Source: Lethocerus indicus
Lineage: Eukaryota; Arthropoda; Insecta; Hemiptera; Belostomatidae
Direction of reading: 5' to 3'
Length of the DNA: 64,000 nt
Assembly (NCBI GenBank): GCA_019843655.1
Contig: JACDQD010000103.1
Span: 2,108,001-2,172,000, forward strand
A program made the position numbers and the translations under genes. Position 1 is the first letter of the stretch, and the number at the start of each line of letters is the position of its first letter. The notes beneath the pieces are model-generated. The model saw nothing but the letters and a program-made list of their open reading frames with translations. It was not told the origin of the DNA and did no database searches. Below are positions 50,537 to 61,645 of this stretch, piece by piece.

Positions 50537-53500
50537 TTTTACGGGCTTATCAACAGAACAATTGGTAATATTGCAGTCGCTGATTTTGGAACATTTTACT
50601 TGTAACCACATTGCTGATTAAATATTTATTGTTACGAAATTTTAAACCCGAAGCTGTATAGTGTGTATAACGCTATATTTCAGTGATTATTGTCAAAATT
50701 AAAATCATTATTAGTGAACGATTTCGTGGGTTCTGTCACAGACCATGATGACAGCGTCGAAAGGTGTTAACAATAATGCAGATTGAATTAGTGTGCTAAA
50801 TTGCCTGCAAGTCCCCGGGCAATTTTGAACCTCGGTTTTGCTATTCCCGCGAAGATTTGTTCCTAACGCTGCGCATTTCACCCCTCCTCGTGCCCGTAAT
50901 ATCACCCTTCATCGCCACTCCTCGGTAACGTTCAAATCGAAGGTCAAAATTCATTCTGATAGTTCTGTTCGGACCATTAACCTTTCTCCAATCGCCGTTA
51001 ACTTTAAATTCCGACTTTAAACACGATTTTTACCTCTCCTGCGTTTCTGTCTTCTGTGTAATTTTTTTAGAATATCCAACGGAATCAAACTCCCGTTCCC
51101 AGTCTCAATTCTGGCAATTCGTTTCTTCTACCCTAATTAACCTTTGCCTCGATTTATTTCGTTATAATCATTTGTACGGTGGGCTTCGCATTATGGTCGG
51201 GCTCCCGTCGAATAATTGGATGGACGCCTTCGCATTGCCAATAAGACCGGCGGCGGTCAGAACGTGACCTCATGCCCGTCCCTTTCGTGAGTCAGTCCTC
51301 GTTAACGCCGCTCGACTCACAGCCGCCTGTGGACTTCACGAGAATGATGGACAAAGTCGATCCCAGTGGGGGTTACTTTCTCACGAGAAGCGTAATTTCG
51401 CCGGCTAGGATATTAGCCGGTGGTTTTCGGATTATATCGAGGACTCAGCGAAGCGAATAAGACGAGAGAAGGTCAATGTCTAAATCAATTCCTTTGTACG
51501 TACTAAGTCTTTACGCCCGATTTAATTTGATAAACTCTATGCGATATCTAATACCTTTGTGTGTGTTTATATATTATATTAAAAATAAATATACTTTATC
51601 AGTGTAGGAACAGTACGCAGGATTTTAATGCACCTCAATAATTCAATGACTGAATGCTAATGGCGACGGCCAAAAGCCGTAACTGAGAAGAACCGAATTA
51701 GCTAGTTGAGACTGCAGATCGCAAGAGTCACGATAATGGGTACAGGCATTTCGTTTGCATTCGCGTAACTCTCCGAACTCAATCAGTAATTGTTTTCTAA
51801 ACTTGAGGGAATTCGCGGCTGTAATAATTTATTCATATTGTGCATATTGGCATTATTTACATTTGAATATCGTAGACGAATTTCAATGAGGTCTTCTAAA
51901 CTGAAACCGTCTACCTAATGATGGTATTCATTATAAGTAGGTTAAATATATACACTGACCATTCATAAGGGAAACGGTCCAGAATATAAATTTGTTTGTT
52001 TTTAAGAACAATATAGATAGTAATTAAAATTTGTTCTGTTTAGCAAATATTGAAAATATAACAGTTTTCATGATGAAAATTCATATTTCTATAAACGTAT
52101 TCCTAATTATAGTCCTGTTTTTGGTATATTCATCTGAAGAAAATCTAAGGATGAAAAAGGAAAAATCATTTAAGAACAAGCCATACCACTAAGTGTCTTA
52201 CTATGAAATCCGTAGGTACCCTATATAGTGTCCCTAAACTGCCTCTGTTGATCTTTGTTTGATGAATAGCCTTCATGGTCCTAACTTTGTCCCCAGTAAA
52301 ACTACTATCGGGGATGTTTTTTGTGCAAGGAAATGCTATTAACTGTTGTGAAGAGACCCGTTCTGTCAGCTGGTGTTCTCCTGTGTCGTGGGGCTCCAGT
52401 GTAAATATTCCGAGACCCAATCTTTGCCGTCCGGTAATAAGGTCCTACTTACTCCTGGATATTATGGGCGGACGTCGCTAGGAGGGCAGTTCTGTTTGAA
52501 TAATAAATGCCCCTTTTTTATTCCGCCCTCCGGTTGCGGGGGCGGGCGTTGAAATTATTTTTTAATTAACTTTTCTTAGCGCTTTCCCGCATAAATTTTC
52601 CGAGGGCCGCGGTAAAACTGTCCGATTTTCTTCGCCGTGCGATCGTATAAACATCATCGATCATGTAATCGAGTCAGTGGCTAAAAATGTGTGTCTAGAT
52701 ACTTATCCTGACAGCATTAGTCCAACATTCGAACCGTGGATTTTGAGTCCTAATACTGGTCGCAAATATATTTTCTGTTTATTAACGACGCAAAACGAAA
52801 TTTACACAGGGGGCGTATCGTTTGTCACAATGATCATTTGAATGCAATATCGTTTATTCGAGGTTCCTGTTTGTTTTGACCACATGCAAACTCGGAAACT
52901 TTTCAGCCTTTGTATTTGTTTGTCATGGAAAACCATTACGTTGATTGCAATTTTCTTATTTTCTCTCAACATTTAATAATTTATTATTTTATAACGCTGT
53001 TTTAATTTGTGTTTTGTTTTATTCTAATTTTGTGATATTTGTGATTTTTTGATGATTACGTCGTGCTGGTTTGAGTCGTTGTTTGCCGATTTAATTGTGG
53101 ACGAGGAACGCGAACTATAGTAAGACATTTTGGTGTCCTTCCGCTAACGCGACATCTCTTGCAGAATTTCAACGCTTGATGTTTTATTCACTTACATTGT
53201 GTGTCGCATGTGCGGGATGTCTCGCACATACGCAATCATCTTATATAATAAATTCTTCTGAAACGCTGAAAATTTCAACGGCGAAATTCCGAGATGCTCG
53301 CTCGAATGTTTTCCGGTCGCCGGCTGCGAGGAGTGTGGACCTCTTCAGCCTTTCTTAACTCTTAACTTAAATTTTGTTCTCACAATTTTCGCCTCTTTTT
53401 AATTGTTACTCCACCGCCCCCTCTTTTGCTCCTTTTCTTCTTCCGGGGGGGAGGGGGAGTTGCCGTAATTTTTAATTATAACAGTTCATTCAAGCAAGAA

Positions 53501-56500
53501 GAAACAATCTTCGAAATTAATATAATTCTCTCTCCTTTGTCTGCGTCTCGATCTTTTTCATCACATCGCCAAGAAATATCCGCCGTAACGCTCTTAAAAT
53601 TACTCCAATTATTGTACATTCTTTGCTGCCATAGTGTTTACCTTGTCCTATTTCTATAATGGGCGCGTGTTGTATGGCTACGAAATCTACAACTGTATCG
53701 CAAAAAATAAATAAGTATGTGTTTACTGTAGAATTAATTCCTTATCTTAAAAATAAAAAAATTAAAAATGTTCTTTACTAATGGAACTACCGCACTGAAT
53801 TCTTTTCTGTCAATAAACTCTGTCAAACGGTGGATGCAGTAGTGATTAAACTGGTATTGTTCGAAAGTCCGGCTTTTGGGATTTGTGGATTAATATTGAG
53901 CCGCCATTTAACGAGGTAATAAAAATGACCGCTACCAATTAATTTTCGCATTTTCTCCTCTAACGAAACGTTTTTAATAGTAAAGCGAAATTAGCTGGAA
54001 ATATGGGTTAACGCTATGGGGCATAGCAATAGCAATCCTGATTAAGCGTTTTATTGAAACGGATTATAACATTTCTCTATAATGTATTGATAAACACGTG
54101 TCATTATATTGTTACATTGCATGCATAATGGCTCACATTATATATTTTAGCTCAGCTCGAAATCCGTTTATATGCACTTAAACGAGAATGTAATGTGGCA
54201 AAAACAGCTCTACCTTCAGTATATGGCTGTGACTTAATCGAATTTCTATTATATCAACTCGAAAACTGTAAAAAATATAAATAAAGCTCGAGGTCACTGA
54301 CACGAAAGCTCATTTCGGTTTTTTCTTATTTGAAAAAAAGAAGGTCGAACTTAATATTGACTAAGGGGGCTGCCCTTCTCTTACCTTTTCCTTTCTTGAC
54401 TTAATTTTCGCCTCGTGAATTCAACTTGTTTTAATTGTTTATTCCCTGCGCTTCCCTCCTTCCTTTTTCCCACTCCCCAGAAGTTTCCAGACACCGTAAT
54501 TTTTAATTGCAACGGCCCATTCAGAATGAGACCGTCTTAAAATTAATATGATTCACTGTTTTTTCGGTATTAAATCCAGTTGTTCTGGCTTTTTTCAGTC
54601 GGCTGCCGGTCCTAATCTAGTGTGTACCTGTTGACAACACCTTGTGAATTAATTTTGACTTAGTAATAAATTGGAAAATATAAATTAAAATCAATTTTTT
54701 TTCTTAGACTTATCAATAGAATGTAAGTAAAACGGTGATGACTATCACGATTAACTAGTTGAAAAGTCAAATTTTTAGTTTATATTACCTGAAATTGGTA
54801 ATATCAATTGATTTAGTTACTAGTTCTTTCCCTATAAACGTATATTAACATATATTTCGGTTTCGTTTCACATTATACAAAAGAGTCATCGTGCAGTTTG
54901 AAGGCGGGACGACGATGGATTTATTCTCGCTAACCGCCCTTTTTGAATCGTTGTATTTTTCAAATTTTTTGAATTTAAATACGACCGAAATTTCTGAATC
55001 TTGTTTCTCCTGCAAATCGCAGAAAGGGGGGCTCCTCTAGGATATTTTTAAATTCATTTTGTGGTTATATTCCGGGCGAAGAATTTGTTTCAATTGCTGT
55101 CGCTAAAAGCCGAGGTCCCGCCGCCGCCGGCGGCCCGTGTTTCAACTCCACTAATGCCTTCTGTCCCCCTGTATTTCTCTCTATATTTTGCATTTGTAAC
55201 TTCTTCTTTTTCTTCCTTTTTTCCATTCTGGTTTCAGAACCGCGGCCTCCTCTCCCCCCCCTCCACCTCCTGAAAATTAAACCAACGATGGAACCGTGTA
55301 CTTTCTTTCTCCCCCGCCCCTATTCCAGTCTTAAAAACTCGTTTTCCTACCGGTCCATTAAAACTCGAAACTTGAAAAGCTTACGGGAGTGGAAAAGTTT
55401 GTATTTTTGTCATACGCGGTCTAGTAATCGTCCGCGATATTTTTGTTTGTTCTTTTCCTTGATTTAAAGAAGAAATCCTGTCTATTTCGTCTAGACGTAA
55501 GGTCTATGCTTGCAGTAAACATTGCATAGGATATTGAAAAATTGTTTGCACGAGCCCTTACTGTTTCAGTATGGTATCAGTATCCTAATATTTCTGTGGT
55601 TTTTTATTGTCAATTCATTTTTATTTTATATTTATATTTTATTACGAATTACAAATCAGTTAATGTATTTGAATAACCCATTTCACGGGGCAAACAACGA
55701 ATCAGCTGCTTCAGTTCTGTTAAAATTAGCGGGATTGGGAAAAATAAACCGAAAAACTCGAAGATCTAATTATATTAAATGTTGAGGAAGATATTGATTG
55801 TACGATTGTTTTTCACCTTGAAAGTGTCGCTGGACCTTTTAGGAGGGGCCCGAAAGTGTTTGGCGCCCGTGGGGGAGAGGGGCCCTCCCAGGGCTCCGAT
55901 TGTGAACGGAGCCGGTCTGGAGAGCGGGAGCAAATAGAGAGTTAATGGCCGGTTGAGAGGCGCAAGAAAGCACTCGCCCGGACCGCCGACAGCCAAGCAC
56001 AATAATGCCGGCTACCTTTTTCTCTTCAGTTACTCCCCGATACCGGCCCCACAACTCAACCTGTCCCGCTAATGTATCGCCACTTTATCGTCGAGCCCGT
56101 CCTCAACACGGAGCCACTGTAAAGTTTCATTATAAAATCTATCGTGCATGGATTCACTCAGTTCTAAAAGTCGGCAGAATGAATTATGTTCTAAATACAG
56201 CTGCGATTCTAGAAGTAAAATGCCCCGCGATCGACAGCCGAATTGTATATATACACATTTTGAATTTCATCATTCTTAGGATCATCATATTTCACTCGAC
56301 CTATGGCTTACCTTACGAAACCGTTCTACCATGGGACCGAACAACTAGTGGCGACGGGAATTGGCAAAAATGACGATTCCGATTCATCTCGAAATAAAAC
56401 GCACCTAAATATGATAATATTCGGTCGAAATATATTTCGGAATACCATTAATCGAGTATTGTTTCTTTCTGTATTCAATTTACATTCCGATGCGCAGCAG

Positions 56501-57203
56501 ACCCCAGATGTAAGAGTACGCAGAACAACGAGTACGCATTAGCTTACGGCGCTATTCAAGAACCCACACAAGTATTAGGACATTAACAGTGCGCACCTCA
56601 GTGTTACAGTCCCTGGGAAGGACCTAGCCCAGAAGGGACCGACCCTTATTTCTTTAGATGAGTGAAATCATTGAAATCGGAATTAACGAGCGACCTTTGG
56701 TCAAAGCCTAGGAGACGCCAAACAAAATGGAATGAATAAAAAATATCACCTAGTAATGAAAATCATCATTACTGCCGGTCCTGTCACTACACCGTCACTG
56801 TAGCTATATTTTCAACTAAAGTAGGAACGACAGACCGTAGCATAAAAACAGATATTAAAAATAAATACAAATAGTATAGGGAAAGGAGAATAGGAAACAG
56901 AATATCGAGTAATTGAGGTTAACTGCCTTTAGCAGCGAATTTACATTGAGCGATCAGAAGTGTAATGTTTATAACTTTCTGTAGGCACTTTTAATTGTGT
57001 GTCTAGGTTGAGAATCACTTAGTCCAGATAAAGTAAGATGAACTGAAACATGAAGTTGGAGAGGAGCTTCCGTTAGGTTCGGTTGGGAGAGGATGAAAGG
57101 AAGCGCCGGGTTGGGTTCTGTGCGCCAATGCCAAGGATGAGGGTTGAACGACCCCGGCCTATAATTCCTGGCGTACCTCGGGAACTCATAACTGAGCTCC
57201 CTA

Positions 57204-57206
<3 letters not shown>

Positions 57207-57237
<31 letters not shown>
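57207..57237. repeat. (CT)n microsatellite, 31 bases
   Basis: About 15 CT units, uninterrupted, ending at CGCT. Confidence 0.96.
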
Positions 57238-57240
<3 letters not shown>

Positions 57241-57421
57241 CTGTCTTTATTCGTTTCTCCGCTTCATATTTTACTTGTATAAAATGCAGAAAGAAAAATG
57301 TCGCTACAGTGATAATCGCCATATTTCCCATTCCTGTTTTTGATTAGGGGGGTAGGGGCCATGTTGGGAGACGACTCTTTTCACGGCGATTTTCAATTTG
57401 CCTTCCCTTTTAAAGGAGGAG

Positions 57422-57461
57422 AATACAGAAAATATTTCGTTAATATTCTGTATTAACGAAA
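57422..57461. repeat. two overlapping hairpins
   Basis: TTTCGTTAATA (57435-57445) pairs perfectly with TATTAACGAAA (57451-57461) around loop TTCTG. The same bases also form another stem: AATACAG (57422-57428) with CTGTATT (57448-57454), continued by AATATT (57431-57436) with AATATT (57442-57447) after a two-base bulge. The two folds exclude each other. Confidence 0.6.
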
Positions 57462-59580
57462 CAAATGAGTAGAAATGTTGGTTTTTCATACCAAATACAT
57501 ACCGTTACAGGCACAAAAAAGTATTAATATTTGCGTGTTATTTTATCTGCCAATAATTTTGTGTCGTTACCCGCAGTTCATTATTTTCTTAGTATTCATT
57601 TTTATTGAGGTACGTGGTCCGATACGTAATTAATCTACTGAAATACGAATATGTCACTTAATCATCATTGTTATTTATTAAAATGTATTTTCTTTAGTTC
57701 GACTGTCTTTCATGCTCCGTAATAGTGCAAAGAAATGAAAATTGAAATAAAAATTGGATATTTTTACTTTCTATTTTATCTTCAAATTGTCGAAATATTG
57801 TTCTCGAATGTTTGTATTATTTTCGTGTTATATTATTTCCACTGTATATGATTCAAAATAATTCTTAGATTCTCTGAAATAGAAACAAAAATTAAATGAT
57901 GGGGTGCAGTTCACGTTGAACCAGATTGGAAAGGGGAGTGACCCCACAGTGTTGTACAGGAGTCATAAAATGCGCTGATTATTATAATAGGTTAGTGCGG
58001 GCACGGCCTTGAGAGGGACGGTCTCCAGATTGGGCCTTCCTAGTGGCCGACCGACCGGTCCCACAGCTTCGTACCGCATTCCGATCCCTCCTTCCATTCG
58101 TTCTTTTATTTTAAAAAGAAGAAAGCAAAGAGAAAAAAAGACAACAGGTACTTCCTCGCCCACTCTCCCCGTCCGCTCGGTTCTTAATATAGTAACTCGT
58201 TGAGCGAGTTTCATTTTTACACGGTTATCAACGTCGTTCGAGTCCATTTTATAGAGGAAATATTAATATACCGATATTAATTGCTAATGGAGCGCGGGCC
58301 AAAGTGATTGACACGTTGTTAGATTGCCAATTAAGGCGCCAAAGGCTGTATAAATCATTACCGTTGTTTTTAATGTCCCTCCGCCTTCTGACAGTTTACT
58401 GGATGGGTAACCGGATCGAGCATAATTATATATCTTCATGGGCCTTATACTGTTAATAATAGATAGTCGTCACAAATAAAATAAAAGTTTACATCCAATA
58501 CTTTAGGCAGGTTTTTACGAAATATTTCATGCTCCAGGTTCCCCTTCTATAAGGAAAAACCTCTAAAATTCAAAAAGTGTACTGTAGATTTATTTTATGT
58601 AGAACTTTAGCAGGCATTTAACAGTAATATAAAGTAACCAAAATTTGAGCATCGATATTTTTCTATTTGTTGACGCAAATTCGAATCCTTCCATAATCCA
58701 ATTTCAAATTTTACTAAGGAATAAATGTAAGGCGAAAAATATTTTTTTCATTTAAATAAAATGCAAAAATTAAATTCATACATTATACTTATGTAAAATA
58801 AGTATTAGTCAGGTTTGAAAACCATTGTACAGTGAAAACTTTTATGAAAATTTTCTCGAGTGATTTCTATTTTTCATTTATCACTCCAATCATCCTTAAT
58901 TTCTCATTTTTAATGCGGCATTCGAGATACGATTCATGGGAGTCGTTAGATTCACTTGGTAAGTACGGTATTTTCCGCTTTCAGTTTTATTTGTTCCTAA
59001 TGAGTTCTTTTATTTTTGCCCGCGGCCCAAATATTCGGAACGAACGGCTTGTTTTCGTCTCTCGGACGTAAGAATGGGATCGCATCAAGTTTCTTCATTT
59101 CGAGACAAAAGTAGCGAACAGCATTATTTCGGTCGGAAAAACAGACACGCAAAAACAGGTCTTTTTTCATTTTATACCCGGCGTCGCCCCAAATATTATG
59201 AGATTCGTTTTCGATTCTGTAAGTGTGCCAAATCCAAATCTTCTTCCTGAGGTTCTTCTCGGGTTATCGTTATTTGTCGTCGGGATTGACCGGTATCAAT
59301 CTGCATTAAAATGTTTATGTCCTGAAGTCGCATAATTCAAATATGAAACAAATAAAATTGTTCAACAAAGTCAAAAACATGAACTTGTCGTGTGGGCAAT
59401 GGAAAGAAGTTAGAACAGTGCCTTGTTTTTAAAGTACCGAGCTTTTGTCATTAGTAGTATCAGTGAGGAGACATTTAAAAAAAGACCTGTTTAATATTTA
59501 TGTACTATCGATCGACCACCGACAGATTGTTAATTGAATCGGCGACAAACTGAATTTTTATTCTTTTTCCGTACGGCAGT

Positions 59581-59721
59581 TTTTTGCGCTTTACCCTGGG
59601 ATTTATCGTTCCTTTTTTTTAAGGCCTGCATTAAACGCTCGTACGTTTCTGTGTGAACAAAGCTCATTATTTCTAATGGCATTTATTGAATGGCGGTTTT
59701 GCTTTTTGCGCGTTACCCTGG
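59581..59721 (+). repeat. 19-base direct repeat, 122 bases apart
   Basis: TTTTTGCGCTTTACCCTGG at 59581-59599 recurs at 59703-59721 with one change (T to G at position 10). Flanks do not match, so the repeat ends abruptly. Confidence 0.75.
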
Positions 59722-60828
59722 CTTTGAACACAAACATTCATTTTTGTTTTACATTATTTTTCAGGCCAGAAGTTGATCAGCTCAGGCTCCTATTAACTGA
59801 TTATATTGTCCACAAATAATTCTTTTGTATATTCGCTATCACTTATTATAAATCTTATTATAATCTATCACAATATGTGTTATATTTTAGATAAATCATG
59901 ATTTTCGTGCTCTGCATTGATTCTTGTTTGACCCATGACCTCGGTTTGATTATTAACTGTCTTGATTAGTTAAATCATCACACCAACTAGTTTTCTGGAA
60001 TTTACGCTATACTTTCATGAGTGCTCTGTTCGTCTGTGTCATGTTTGTAATTATTTGCGAATATCTTCTCCTCGTGTAATTATGAAAATTATGCCTTTCG
60101 CCACAACGCTTAAATCAACGCAGCTACGATGTAAACTGCGTATAGCCGTTTCAATTTTTTGATTTCAATCTGATGATGCCTTGAAATCCCAGGTTTCAAG
60201 CACCGGAGAAACTATTGGACGTGACGTTCAAGCGACTCTTATCACGCCCGGTATAGAGGATTTACCGGCAGAGGTGGGCGTCAATTTTTGCTGTAAATTA
60301 AATGAACGATTAGTCGAAAAACCGGGACAACAGAGAGATAAAATAGCGTCGGAATTCAGCCCTCTATCTTATCCTCAGTCGAGTTCGTCGTTATTTGGCC
60401 GCTATTGGGGTAAACTCTAGTCCCTGGTTTTCGCCCAATTTTTACAGCCTCGGCGGACCCGCGCGATGATTAATCTAACTGGCCCCCGCCGAGAAAATGC
60501 AAATTTCGTTGCCCCGCCTCGCTTTAAAAAAATCCCCTCAGACTTTATTCTATTAAAATATTCCCCGCCAGAAACAATATTTATATTCGGAGTGGGTTTT
60601 AAAAAGAAATTATTTATCCTTGGGAGCCTGCGAGTTCTATATCTTTACTTTCGCTGTTATCGCAAAGACCCGTTATCCTTTATACAGGTGATTTAGTTTT
60701 ATTTCCACTCTGTTCGATCGCATAATTATGTTTCGATATCTCGTTATAAATATCCAACTGATCTTATCTTAACTGGGATTTCATTTCATGGTACACAACA
60801 TTGATTTACTTGCTGTATTAATTAATTA

Positions 60829-60831
<3 letters not shown>

Positions 60832-60891
<60 letters not shown>

Positions 60892-60912
60892 TACACACAC
60901 ACACACACACAA
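60832..60912. repeat. compound (TA)n-(CA)n microsatellite
   Basis: About 52 bases of TA repeat run directly into about 28 bases of CA repeat with one ATACAC interruption. It is the longest simple repeat in the window. Confidence 0.97.
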
Positions 60913-61493
60913 AGACGCATATACTAATTTGTGTCAGGTTCAGGACTTTCACTTTGACTAAGTTGTTTGCACTTTTATAATCCTTAGAGGCTTCTCGCGT
61001 GCCTTTGAGTGTATAATGCGGTTAGGATGTGGTCGTTTCACGTGTCGTGTTTTTGCCAAAAGAGCGCCGGGGTCTAATTTCGGGGCCGGGGCAAAACACG
61101 TGTTTTCATTTCTGGTAGGCGCTAAGGGCCGGCCCTCGACGCCCCCTCACCCGAATCCCGTACTGATTAGTGGGGGCCCGCCCCCACTTTTGATGAGGCG
61201 CCCGGGAATTACTCTGTTACGAGCACCGTCGCCGGCTCCCACTTAGATAATGCTCTTTCGTTGATATTTTTTTCCTCCGGTTTAATTTCTTTCTTCCTCT
61301 TCCTTCTCCTCTTCTTTACCCCGTCGTTTTGAAATACTAACGGAAGTCTCTTTTCGGTACAAAGAATTATTCGAGTTTCACGCAATTGGGAATGACTGTA
61401 TAATTATACGAAACTGTGTAATTTGGGCAGTTCTTCAAAATCTGATTATTTCTTTTGATGTTATTGTTGCACGTGTTTTTTTTATTACTGTAG

Positions 61494-61645
61494 GCCAGAA
61501 GAACGGCGGTGTAGTGGAAGTATGTGGGTTCTCAAACATCTGCCTAAAATTAATTATGTTGACGATTATACCTGAGCAAATAAAGGTAACCCAGAATCTC
61601 AACCCCTGCATTAAATTTGAAATGAGTGTTCACAATTACCGGTAG
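61494..61645 (+). CDS. candidate exon, two possible frames, unknown protein
   Basis: A very good acceptor, with an eight-T run and ATTACTGTAG, ends at 61493. Two frames are open. With one carried base (fitting exon A) it reads PEERRCSGSMWVLKHLPKIN, six more residues and a TGA at 61573-61575, with AATAAA following at 61579-61584. With two carried bases (fitting exon B) it reads QKNGGVVEVCGFSNICLKL and goes on to a TAG at 61643-61645; that frame could also stop being exon at an AAAG/GTAACC donor at 61585. I recognise neither product. Frame compatibility is weak evidence because one of three frames always fits, and an intron of 25-49 kb would be needed. A decoy acceptor remains likely. Confidence 0.17.

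Larger units (their letters stand above)
40180..61493. other. noncoding stretch, no gene recognised
   Basis: About 21 kb in which I find no exon pair with good borders. GC-rich patches occur near 40490-40720, 44650-45010, 48690-49220, 49840-49990, 55090-55340, 55830-56060 and 61060-61240. The rest is AT-rich and holds microsatellites at 57207 and 60832, small hairpins at 47102 and 57422, short direct repeats at 50507 and 59581, and a tRNA-like fragment near 46205. A frame at 53179-53358 starts with a signal-peptide-like stretch but lacks other support. Confidence 0.4.

Noticed and set aside
54708..54722. 15-base microexon shape between TTTTTTTTCTTAG and GTAAGT
   Set aside because: The borders look good, but such a small exon in AT-rich DNA is easily produced by chance and nothing nearby connects to it.
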